64,000 nucleotides of DNA from an uncultured Lacinutrix sp. (GTDB taxonomy: Bacteria > Bacteroidota > Bacteroidia > Flavobacteriales > Flavobacteriaceae): the NCBI RefSeq assembly GCF_947500605.1, contig NZ_CANMSJ010000001.1, positions 558,001 to 622,000 on the forward strand, in the 5' to 3' direction. Positions 7,308-16,300 of this stretch are shown here, piece by piece; position 1 is the first letter of the stretch; every line of letters starts with the position of its first letter. The notes beneath the pieces are model-generated. The model did not search any database, was not told the origin of the DNA, and saw nothing but the letters and a program-made list of their open reading frames with translations. The translations under genes were made by a program, and so were the position numbers.

Positions 7308-8864
7308 ATGAAAAAATTACTTTCACTTTTTGCTATTACAGTAGTATTAGCAGCATGTGGCTCTTCTAAAAGCAAGGATGCTACAACAACCACTAAAGCA
7401 CCTGCAGATCCAACAAAATATGCAGAAACTATTACTTCTCAAGATTTAAAGACTGCTCTTTATATTTATGCTGGAGATGAATTCGAAGGTCGTGAGACTG
7501 GTAAAGAAGGTCAGAAAATGGCTGTAGAATTTATTAAAAAGCATTACATAGAAGATGGAATACCTGCAGCAAAAAGCGATGGTAACTATTTTCAAGATGT
7601 ACCATTAGAAATTATAGCAACTCCGGATGTACAATTAAGTATCAACGGAAAATCTTATAAAAACATAGACGATTATGTATCTGTAGGCTCTTCTAAAGAT
7701 GCAACTATAAATACAAAAGATATTGTTTTTGCTGGTTATGGTATAGACGACGAAAACTATTCTAATTACGAAGGTTTAGACGTAAAAGGAAAAATTGTTG
7801 TTATTCGTTCAGGAGAACCAAAAAATGCAGATGGTAACTTTGTTATTACTGGAACAGACAAAAGCTCTAAATGGTCTAATATGCGTCAAGCATTTGCATC
7901 AAAGCAAGAAGCCGCAAAAAACAAAGGAGCTAAAGCACTTTTATTTTATGCTCCAGAAGTATACGCTATGGCTGCCAATCGTTTTGGTCGCTCAAGCGGA
8001 AGAATGAATTTAGCAGGTGGTGCAGAAGACATGATGTACATGTTAATTAATACAGATTTAGCAAAAGCCTTAGTTAGCGATATTGACACTAACGAGAAGT
8101 CAATGTCTATAAATTCTGATGTAAATATTACTTATAAAAATAATTCTGAAAAAATAAGTTCAGAAAACGTAGCCGCATTTATTAAAGGAAGTGAAAAACC
8201 AAACGAGTACATTGTTATTTCTGCGCATTTAGACCACGAAGGTATTAAAGACGGAGAAGTATATAATGGTGCAGACGATGATGGTTCTGGAACTGTAGCT
8301 GTATTAGAAATAGCTGAGGCTTTTGCTAAAGCTAAAAAAGAAGGTAATGGACCAAAACGTTCTATTGTTTTTCTTAACGTAACAGGAGAAGAAAAAGGAC
8401 TTTTAGGTTCTAGACATTATACAGATAATGATCCTATTTTTCCACTAGCAAATACTGTAGCAAACTTAAACATTGATATGATTGGGCGTTTAGATCCTAA
8501 ACGTGAAAAGAAAAACAGAAATTACTTATACTTAATTGGAAGTGATAAATTAAGTACAGAGTTACACAATATTTCTGAAGCTATGAACACTAAGTACATG
8601 AACATAGATTTAGATTACACGTTTAACGACGAAAACGATCCAAACCGTTATTATTACAGAAGTGACCATTACAACTTTGCTAAAAACAATGTTCCAGTAA
8701 TTTTCTATTTCAATGGTACTCATGACGACTATCACCAACCAGGAGATACACCAGATAAAATTGAATACGATTTATTAGAGAATAGAACACGTTTAGTATT
8801 TTATACTGCATGGGAGTTAGCTAATAGAGATGCTAGAATTACAGTAGATAAAGCGACAGAATAG
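7308..8864 (+). CDS. M28 family zinc peptidase lipoprotein with PA domain
   Basis: A 518-residue lipoprotein (lipobox LAAC, Cys about 17, followed by GSS). It shares the FEGRETGKEGQ-type segment with its upstream neighbour, then has a protease-associated (PA) insert at about residues 115-280 (marker: FAGYGIDDENY), then the M28 zinc domain with HLDHEG, GADDDGSG, GEEKG, NIDMIGR and SDHYNF. The PA insert usually forms a lid that selects peptides. The 84-base gap from the first paralogue could allow a separate promoter. A strong terminator follows at 8889-8926. Likely role: periplasmic or surface aminopeptidase. Confidence 0.9.
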   Translation: MKKLLSLFAITVVLAACGSSKSKDATTTTKAPADPTKYAETITSQDLKTALYIYAGDEFEGRETGKEGQKMAVEFIKKHYIEDGIPAAKSDGNYFQDVPLEIIATPDVQLSINGKSYKNIDDYVSVGSSKDATINTKDIVFAGYGIDDENYSNYEGLDVKGKIVVIRSGEPKNADGNFVITGTDKSSKWSNMRQAFASKQEAAKNKGAKALLFYAPEVYAMAANRFGRSSGRMNLAGGAEDMMYMLINTDLAKALVSDIDTNEKSMSINSDVNITYKNNSEKISSENVAAFIKGSEKPNEYIVISAHLDHEGIKDGEVYNGADDDGSGTVAVLEIAEAFAKAKKEGNGPKRSIVFLNVTGEEKGLLGSRHYTDNDPIFPLANTVANLNIDMIGRLDPKREKKNRNYLYLIGSDKLSTELHNISEAMNTKYMNIDLDYTFNDENDPNRYYYRSDHYNFAKNNVPVIFYFNGTHDDYHQPGDTPDKIEYDLLENRTRLVFYTAWELANRDARITVDKATE

Positions 8865-8888
8865 TTTTTGAACGTAAACAATAGATAT

Positions 8889-8926
8889 AAAAAAGCCTTT
8901 CAATTAATTTTGAAAGGCTTTTTTAG
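8889..8926 (+). terminator. Terminator after M28 peptidase pair
   Basis: An 8-bp GC-containing core AGCCTTTC/GAAAGGCT extended by A/T pairs, with loop AATTAATT, followed by a T-run. It is nearly identical in its stem to the terminator at 31219-31254. Confidence 0.88.
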
Positions 8927-8963
8927 TTATCAAAATAAAATTCATCTTTATAAGATAAATTGA

Positions 8964-9173
8964 AAAGACAAAGATGTAATTAATATTAGTCTATCAAAGT
9001 TTAAAAATATAGAATTAAAAATATCTGAACTAAGTCTTATAACATATCATTTAAATAGAAATCTACTAGAATATAATGATTGTGACAGTGCTACAATAAT
9101 TAAAAATCGATTTTGGATAGAAGTTGAGATATTGACTAAAAATAAGGCATTAAAACAAGAGAAAAATAACTAA
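8964..9173 (+). pseudogene. Orphan reading-frame fragment without a start
   Basis: Between the M28 terminator and tRNA-His there are about 430 bases without an intact gene. One frame stays open for 69 codons from the stop at 8961 to the TAA at 9171 but has no ATG near its beginning. The translation looks protein-like (an amphipathic stretch, then RFWIEVEIL and a lysine-rich end). It could be the 3' remnant of a decayed gene or chance openness in AT-rich DNA. I cannot assign a family. From 9174 to 9317 I see nothing further. Confidence 0.25.
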
Positions 9174-9317
9174 ATCGATATAAAGTATTAATTAAAAAAA
9201 TATCTACTGAATTAAGGATTGAAAGATCATAAGAATTAATATTAAATGAATCCAATACTCCACTTAACCTATCTAATATTTAATTAAACATTTAGAGCAA
9301 ACACCTAACTTTAGTAA

Positions 9318-9350
9318 CAAAAAAAGCTTCTCATTTCTGAGAAGCTTTTT
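9318..9350 (-). terminator. Terminator after tRNA-His
   Basis: A perfect 13-bp stem with a four-base loop (9321-9333 with 9338-9350, core GCTTCTCA/TGAGAAGC) directly downstream of the tRNA on the minus strand, followed by a T-tract. Confidence 0.8.
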
Positions 9351-9357
9351 GCTTTTG

Positions 9358-9432
9358 GGTGAAAGACGGGATTCGAACCCGCGACCCTCGGTACCACAAA
9401 CCGATGCTCTAACCAACTGAGCTACAATCACC
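9358..9432 (-). tRNA. tRNA-His (anticodon GTG)
   Basis: Reads on the minus strand as a full cloverleaf. The extra 5' G (G-1) pairs with C73, the identity mark of tRNA-His. The D arm is GCTC/GAGC, the anticodon stem TCGGT/ACCGA encloses the loop with GTG, and the T arm carries TTCGAAT. CCA is not encoded. The acceptor stem has two apparent U-U oppositions (5:68 and 6:67). It stands alone between the M28 genes and bshB1. Confidence 0.95.
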
Positions 9433-9527
9433 ATTTAAACACATTTTTGTAATGCGTGTGCAAATGTAAATTAAATCCCTTTTACTACAAAGTTTTTTAT
9501 TAAAATTTTTAATTTTTTTTTGATTTT

Positions 9528-10244
9528 TTATTTTAGATCAAACAAGCTATCAACAGCAATATAGCGCTCTACAGTAAAACCTTCGGCGTAATCCACTCCA
9601 ACTAAGCGACCTAAGTCTTTAGCTCTATAATTAACGCTATCAATAAAGCTTTTACTTGTTATTGGTGTTTCTGGCTCATTACTTTTACTATTAAAGAATT
9701 GAGTCTGGTAGGCATCTACAGATTTTTGCTTAATTTCCATAAAATTAGAAATATCGACTACAAAATCTGGTTCAATATTCTTCCATTGTATATAATGATA
9801 AACATGCTTTGGTCTCCATTTTTCTTGAATTACACCATCAAGCTTTGTTTCAATTTTAATTAATCCGCTTAAAAAACAAGCATCGCTTACTAGCTTACTT
9901 CCTTTTCCGTGATCAATATGTCTATCGTCAATAGCATTACAAAGCACAATCTCAGGTTGGTATTTTCTAAGCATTTTAATTATTTCTAATTGATGCTCTT
10001 TATCATTAGTGAAAAAGCCATCTGCAAAACCTAAGTTCTCTCTAATAGACAAGCCTAAAATCTCAGCTGCATTTGCTGCTTCTGCTTTTCGTGTTTCTGC
10101 TGTACCTCGAGTACCTAACTCGCCTTTTGTTAAATCTATTACGCCTACTTTTTTACCGTCGGCAATTGCTTTTGCAATAGTTCCTCCTGCTCCTAGTTCT
10201 ATATCGTCTGGATGTGCTCCAAAAGCTAGTATATCTAATTTCAT
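9528..10244 (-). CDS. bshB1: Bacillithiol biosynthesis deacetylase BshB1
   Basis: LmbE-family zinc deacetylase of about 238 residues that removes the acetyl group from GlcNAc-malate, the second step in bacillithiol synthesis. The zinc site shows as AHPDD (residues 10-14) and the later HIDHGKG segment; TKGELGTRG is the family's conserved loop. I place the start at the internal ATG at 10244, since family members begin MKLDILAFGAHPDD; the longer frame adds six residues. It shares an operon with rlmF and the transsulfuration gene upstream (25-base gap in the longer reading), which may link thiol synthesis to cysteine supply. Confidence 0.92.
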   Translation of the reverse strand: MKLDILAFGAHPDDIELGAGGTIAKAIADGKKVGVIDLTKGELGTRGTAETRKAEAANAAEILGLSIRENLGFADGFFTNDKEHQLEIIKMLRKYQPEIVLCNAIDDRHIDHGKGSKLVSDACFLSGLIKIETKLDGVIQEKWRPKHVYHYIQWKNIEPDFVVDISNFMEIKQKSVDAYQTQFFNSKSNEPETPITSKSFIDSVNYRAKDLGRLVGVDYAEGFTVERYIAVDSLFDLK

Positions 10245-10287
10245 AGAAAATTTATTTTTCATTCCACAAAAGTGGAAATCGCTTTAA

Positions 10288-11181
10288 TTATTTATTTATC
10301 CAATCTTGTTGTTCCTTCTCTGTTAAAAAGGTCCAAGCTACTACTCTACTCTTTTTATTACCTTGACTCATTTCTATTACTTTAACAGTAGTTGCGCCTA
10401 ATTTTGCTAAAGATTTCTTCATAGACTTAATATTATCTTTACTAGATACTAAACTAGTATACCAGAAACATTGTGTCTTAAATAAAGAACTTTCGTAAAG
10501 ATAAGTATGTAAAAAGGCCTTCTCTCCGCCTTTAAAACACAATTCGTGTGCTTGGCCCGCAAAATTTCTTGTTACTGCATCTGTAAGCTTGCCTAAACCT
10601 TTTAATTTTCGTGTTGTAGCTTCAAAAGCTTCAGCTTCGTCTTTAAAAAATGGAGGATTACAAATGGATACAGAAAATTTATCATTTGAACTTATAACAC
10701 CTTTAAAAATACTTTCTGCAACAGGTTGGTGCTTTAACTGAATCTCCTTTTTAAGTTTATTCTTAATAATTATTTTTTCAGCGTAAGCGATAGACTTTTT
10801 ATTAGCGTCTGTAGCCACAAATTTCCAGTTATACTCAGCATTACCAAGTAACGGATAAATACATGATGCTCCTGTACCAATATCTAAAACAGTAATATCT
10901 TTACTAATCTTAGATTTTTTTAAAAGGTCTGCAATATGATGTATGTAATCTACACGACCAGGAATTGGAGGACATAAATTAGTGTCTGGAAACTGCCAAT
11001 ACTCTATATTATAATGTTCTTTTAATAACGCTGTATTTAATGCTTTTACGGCTTTAGCATCTGCAAAATCGATAGTTTGTTTTTCGTATTTATTAACGAA
11101 AACATGAGCTTTTAATTCTGGTGAAACCTCAATTAGTTTATCAAAATTGTAATCCTCTTTATGTTTGTTTTTTTTATGCAA
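10288..11181 (-). CDS. rlmF: 23S rRNA (adenine-1618 N6) methyltransferase
   Basis: A 297-residue SAM-dependent methyltransferase that modifies A1618 of 23S rRNA. Visible marks are the N-terminal HKEDYNF-type segment, the SAM-binding LDIGTGASCIYP (about 105-116) and the target-adenine motif NPPF (about 173-176). PPIPGRVDYIHH is the family's signature stretch. The length agrees with RlmF (about 300). It starts four bases after the stop of the upstream transsulfuration gene. Confidence 0.92.
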   Translation of the reverse strand: MHKKNKHKEDYNFDKLIEVSPELKAHVFVNKYEKQTIDFADAKAVKALNTALLKEHYNIEYWQFPDTNLCPPIPGRVDYIHHIADLLKKSKISKDITVLDIGTGASCIYPLLGNAEYNWKFVATDANKKSIAYAEKIIIKNKLKKEIQLKHQPVAESIFKGVISSNDKFSVSICNPPFFKDEAEAFEATTRKLKGLGKLTDAVTRNFAGQAHELCFKGGEKAFLHTYLYESSLFKTQCFWYTSLVSSKDNIKSMKKSLAKLGATTVKVIEMSQGNKKSRVVAWTFLTEKEQQDWINK

Positions 11182-11185
11182 AATT

Positions 11186-12334
11186 TTATAATGTGTTTAT
11201 TGCTTGTTGTATATCCATTTTTAAATCTTTTATTGATTCTATTCCTAGTGAAAACCTAATTAAACCATCGCTTATTCCTACGGCATCCCTTTCTGCTTGA
11301 CTTAACAATGAATGAGATGTTTGAGAAGGACTTACAACAGTGCTTTCTACTCCTGCTAGACTTAGAGAAGCTTTAATTAGTTTTAATGCTTTTTGAAATT
11401 TTTCTGAATCTAATCCATCTACTAATTCAAAAGAAAGCATCGCTCCAAAACCATGCATTTGCGCTTTCGCAAGTTCATGTTCTGGATGTTTTTTTAAACC
11501 TGGGTAATAGACCTTTTTAATGGCATCGTTTTTCTCTAACCATTTAGCCATTTTACCCGCATTTTTAGTTTGTTTTTTAACACGAAGTCCCATAGTTTTC
11601 ATGCTACGCTCTAGCATCCATACTGTGAAATCGCTTAAACTACCTCCAAGGTTTTTAGATACATTCCATATGCGATCCATGTGTTCTTTAGAGCCTGTAA
11701 CCGCTCCTGCACAAATATCGCTATGTCCACCAAAATACTTGGTTGCAGAGTGCATAATTAAATCTATACCAAAATCTCCAGGTGTTTGGTTTACTGGACT
11801 TGCAAATGTATTATCGATACTTGTAAGTATTTTATGTGCTTTTGCTAAATCTGCTACAGCTTTAATATCTGTAATGGTTAACAAAGGATTGGAAGGTGTT
11901 TCTAAATGTATTAACTTGGTATTTGGTTGAATTGCTGCTTCAAAATCTGCTACGCTATAACCGTTTGTAAAGGTAAATTCTATATTAAATTTAGGAAATT
12001 CCTCTCGTATAAAATTACTTGTACCACCATACAAAGTATTTTGAACGACAATATGATCACCAGATTTTAGGAAGGCTAAAAACATATGACTTAAAGCTGC
12101 CATACCTGACCCAAAAATCATTGCCATTTCCTTACGCTCTAAAGCTGCAATTTTTTTTGACAAATATTCTTGATTTGGTGTATTAAAAGAACGTGGATAA
12201 CGTTTTACATCCATATCTATAAACTCATAAGAGCTTGCTAAATAAATTGGAGATACTGCGCCTTTAAATTGTTCGTCTTTAATTTCTCCAACATGTGTAC
12301 AAATGGTATTTAAACCTAATTTATTTTTACTCAT
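11186..12334 (-). CDS. Cystathionine gamma-synthase family PLP enzyme
   Basis: A 382-residue Cys/Met-metabolism PLP enzyme. The PLP lysine is in HSATKYFGGH (about residue 200), the phosphate-binding stretch is FGSGMAA, and TLYGGT is the substrate-side tyrosine loop. This family includes cystathionine gamma-synthase, cystathionine gamma-lyase and methionine gamma-lyase, which cannot be told apart reliably by eye. Being the first gene of a cluster with bshB1 suggests a role in cysteine or methionine metabolism that supports bacillithiol. A -7-like TATCTTTA lies just upstream on the minus strand. Confidence 0.85.
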   Translation of the reverse strand: MSKNKLGLNTICTHVGEIKDEQFKGAVSPIYLASSYEFIDMDVKRYPRSFNTPNQEYLSKKIAALERKEMAMIFGSGMAALSHMFLAFLKSGDHIVVQNTLYGGTSNFIREEFPKFNIEFTFTNGYSVADFEAAIQPNTKLIHLETPSNPLLTITDIKAVADLAKAHKILTSIDNTFASPVNQTPGDFGIDLIMHSATKYFGGHSDICAGAVTGSKEHMDRIWNVSKNLGGSLSDFTVWMLERSMKTMGLRVKKQTKNAGKMAKWLEKNDAIKKVYYPGLKKHPEHELAKAQMHGFGAMLSFELVDGLDSEKFQKALKLIKASLSLAGVESTVVSPSQTSHSLLSQAERDAVGISDGLIRFSLGIESIKDLKMDIQQAINTL

Positions 12335-12476
12335 AACGTAAAGATAGTAATTGTTGCTTTTAAGTTTTAGTACTTATCTATAAACAATATTATTATTCTT
12401 AAAATAAGTTAAAAACCAATGGTTTAACAAGGTCTTAACGCAAAACTAAAACCTCTATTTGTATATTAGAAGTATT

Positions 12477-12848
12477 ATGATACAGACAGAAAAAAAAGAA
12501 AATACAGCATTTATTAAAGAATCGGTTAATTATTTAAGAAACTTAGGTTTCGAAAATATAAAAGCAGATGTAGAAGGTTATGAAAGTCCAAAATCTTACG
12601 TTAAACAAGATGGTGATGTTAAGATTACTCCAGATATAACAGCTACTAAGCGTACTAGGAAATACTATTTTGAAATTAGTTTAAAAAGCGACAAACCGCG
12701 TTTATTAAAATCTAAATGGCGTTTTTTAGATGTGTTAAGTAGAATGAATGATCACCGATTTAGAATTATAACTACAAAAGGTCATTATAAATTTACAAAT
12801 GATGTTCTAAATGATATTAACTTACACAAAACACTAATTAAGCTATAA
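12477..12848 (+). CDS. Uncharacterised protein, possible nuclease-like fold
   Basis: A protein of 123 residues if started at the ATG at 12477 (an upstream in-frame ATG would add six). It has an N-terminal helix, then beta strands with the ordered residues PDI and FEISLK spaced as in the core of PD-(D/E)XK-type folds (D-x11-E-x3-K rather than the usual E-x-K), and a C-terminal helical part. The match to that fold is weak. It stands alone, divergent from the transsulfuration operon, with a shared terminator downstream. No signal peptide or membrane segment. Confidence 0.6.
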   Translation: MIQTEKKENTAFIKESVNYLRNLGFENIKADVEGYESPKSYVKQDGDVKITPDITATKRTRKYYFEISLKSDKPRLLKSKWRFLDVLSRMNDHRFRIITTKGHYKFTNDVLNDINLHKTLIKL

Positions 12849-12870
12849 TTTTATAGCCAATTAGAAATTA

Positions 12871-12907
12871 AACAGCGTATGGATTCCACTACATACGCTG
12901 TTTTTTT
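12871..12907. terminator. Bidirectional terminator upstream-facing mscL
   Basis: Stem ACAGCGTATG with CATACGCTGT-type complement (12872-12881 and 12892-12901, slight asymmetry at the loop), A-tract before and T-run after; serves both converging genes. Confidence 0.8.
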
Positions 12908-13364
12908 ATGCCTTATTATTAAGCTGTGATTTAAGCAATTTGTTTTGCTCAGCCATTAGCTCATTTAAATCTGTAAGTAATTGAATATCTTTTGGTGTTT
13001 TAACTGTTTTATCTTTAGCATCGTGAGATTTATCGCGTAATCTATTCATTGCTTTTACAACAAGAAACACAGTAATACCAATAATTATAAAATCCATAAA
13101 AGCTTCTGCTAAAGCACCATATTGCATAACGACTTCGTCTGCTATTACTTTTCTAGTTTCATCAAAAGTTCCTTCTCTAAGAACAATTTTTTTATCTTGA
13201 AGGTTAATACCATCAGTTAATAAAGATAAAGGTGGCATTAATACCTTTTTTACTAAGACATCTATAACTTTATTAAAGGATGCTCCAATAATAATACCAA
13301 TTGCCATGTCCATCATGTTACCTTTTACAGCAAACTCTTTGAACTCTTTAAAAAATGTTGACAT
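12906..13364 (-). CDS. mscL: Large-conductance mechanosensitive channel
   Basis: A 152-residue MscL: an amphipathic N-terminal helix (FFKEFKEFAVKGN), the pore helix TM1 (DMAIGIIIGASFNKVI), a long periplasmic loop and TM2 (FIIIGITVFLVV), then a charged C-terminal bundle. MscL opens under membrane tension to release solutes on hypo-osmotic shock. The length is normal. It lies 26 bases downstream of ccsBA on the same strand and may be read through from it. Confidence 0.95.
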   Translation of the reverse strand: MSTFFKEFKEFAVKGNMMDMAIGIIIGASFNKVIDVLVKKVLMPPLSLLTDGINLQDKKIVLREGTFDETRKVIADEVVMQYGALAEAFMDFIIIGITVFLVVKAMNRLRDKSHDAKDKTVKTPKDIQLLTDLNELMAEQNKLLKSQLNNKA

Positions 13365-13390
13365 ACTAAATCTTAGATAATGTTATAAAC

Positions 13391-16300
13391 CTATTTCTTA
13401 TAATATTTAGCATACATTCTATAAGAAGAAACAGCTAATATAGTTATGAGAACAACTGCTACTCCAATGTACTTATAACTTAAATCCTGTCCAGATTGAT
13501 AAGAATGTAATCCAGATAAATAGAAATTTACACCAAAATAAGTGAAAATTATAAATCCTAAAGCTATAATTGACATCAAGTTAAAAAACCATCTACCACG
13601 TAAACCAGGTACTAAACGTGCGTGTATTACAAAGGCATAAACCATTATACTAATAAGTGCCCATGTTTCTTTTGGGTCCCAGCCCCAATAACGTCCCCAA
13701 CTTTCGTTTGCCCACATTCCACCAAGAAAGTTTCCAATGGTTAACATTACTAGACCAACAGTTAAAGACATTTCGTTAATAATGGTAAGCTCTTTTATGT
13801 TTAAGAGCATTTTCTCCTTATTTTCTTTGTTCGTTAATAGCATTAATACTAGAACTGTTACTCCTAAAATCATAGATAAAGTAAACGGGCCATAACTTGC
13901 CACAATTACCGCAACATGTATCATTAACCAATAACTATCTAAAACTGGAGGTAGATTTGCAATTGCAGGATCCATCCAACTTAAATGCGCAACCATTAAC
14001 AACATAGACGTTACAAACGCTCCTGCTGCTGTAGTTAAATTAGAAGAATGTTTTCCACTAATTAAACTAGAATAAACGGTAGCTAAACTTCTATTTGATG
14101 TACTAGAAAGCATTAATCCAAATAACATTGTTGCCCAAGCTACATAAATCATAGATTCGTAACCATCACTCCATGGTGCGTGTCCTGAAATATACCAACG
14201 TAAAATTAAACCTATTGTATGTGCTATAAACGATAGTAATATTAATATTTTAAGCGTTACTATTAATAGCTTAAGAAACTTGCTTTTGTCTTTAAAAATT
14301 TGGACGATTAATAATACAAATAGTATTGCTCCAAACAACATGTAAGCGTAATGTAGATTTTTAAAGATATCGTACTTATTGTATAAAATTTCTGTATTAA
14401 TTTTTTCTTCGCTAAGCATGACTTCACTTCCTAGCTTAACTTGATTTCTTTTAAAAGCTTCTAAAATTTTATCAGCTTCAGAAAAATCACCAGATTGCTT
14501 TGCATTATTTAAACGGTATAAATAAAGGTTAAAACTTTGGTTTACAAAACTCTGGTAAATAGTATCTTTTATTTGTTCCTTATAATGCTCTTTTCTATAC
14601 TCGTTAGAAGAAATCCATTTGTTGTTTTCGTCTTCTGGAATAGGAAATATTTTAAGCGAATTACCTTGTACTGTATTATGAAGCAAGTTTACACGCTGGT
14701 CTGCTTCACGAAATTCTTTTTGATATCCATTAGGCGCTATTGCTTTGTATGCTTCGTCTAAGTATGGTGCTAATTTGTAATCTCCATTACCCGTAAAGAA
14801 ATTACCCAAAGTAGCATAACCAACAGATTTATCTACGCCTATAATACTTCTTAAAGAATCGTCTTTTTTAGCTTTTAAATAGATAATTGGTACGTTGTAC
14901 CAAAATGCAGGACTCTCTTGTACCGAAAGAAAAATTTGATCGGCACTAAAACCTTCGTAAGTATCACTTTTACTTAACTTTCTTAAAAATTCAGAGGCAT
15001 AAGTATTAACAGGCATCATACGTCCTCCAACATCTTGTATAACCAAACGACCAAACTTATCGGCTTGTTCTTTTGGTACTATATTGGCACGTAAAATAGA
15101 ATCTACTGCAGCTTTATTTTCTTCGTAAGTGTATTCGTCATGTTCTACTACATTAACCTTTGTTTGCTCTTGTTGAACTACTGCGTGTTGAGAATGGTCG
15201 TGACCATCGTCTGCAGAGTGTTGTTCTTGAGCAAAACCTGTAAGAGAAAAACATACTAATAGAATAGAAATAATCTCAGATTTCTTGTCTTTTACTTTAT
15301 CTAATGCACGTTTTAAATCGGCAAAACGTGTGTTTTTATCAAACAAGATAGCCATCATACCAAAATAAAGCAACATATAACCTAAGTATGTAAACCAAGT
15401 TCCCCAATAATCATGATTAACAGAGAGTCTGGTTAATGTTTCATTATTATCGAAACCAGCTTGAAAGAAGCGGTAACCTCTGTGATCTAAAACATTATTC
15501 ATAAAAATCTTATAATCAAAATCACCTTCTTGTGCATCATTTACTGTAATTGCACTTGAAAAAGCAGAATAACTGTTTTTAGTTCCAGGATATTTATCTG
15601 CAACAAAATCATTTAATTTTATACTAAATGGTAATTCTAAAAGCTTAGCTCCAAATCTAAAATCTAAGTCTAAACCTCCAATTTCTAATCTTTCCCATTG
15701 GTTTGTAGTACCCATACCACCAAGTAAGTTTACTTTTTTTGTTTCACCATTTGCAGAGACCTTTAATACGATACCATCTTCATCACCTTTAAATAATTTA
15801 GATTTTTTTACAATATCAAATTCACCTTTAATTACTGGCTTAGGAAACACCATTTGCATTTTTCCAATAACATATCTAGCACGTAGCACTAATGGCTGTA
15901 CGCTGTCTTTAACCAACTTACCTTCTGCCATTGTAGCCATTTTAAGGTATTCACCTTCAAAAGGAGAGTCTATAGTTATTCCGTTTTCACCATCTACAAT
16001 ATTAATAGCTCCTTTTTTAGGGTTATTTAAAGTAAAAATAATGTTGTGAATCAGTTGATCTTCACCAGATTTTAAATAATGATTGTGAGGACCGTTATCT
16101 CCTGCTTCTACTATTTTTAGATATTCTTCACCATTTTCACTTGGAATGATATCTTTTTCTGCACTAGAAACAAATTTTTCTAAAGACACAGAAACAGGTG
16201 TAGTATCGTATGTTGTATTAAACTCTAAAGAGTTGTTTAGTCTTTCAGAGAAATCAACTTCCTTTTCTATACGTAAACGTTGTGGGACATCATTAATTTT

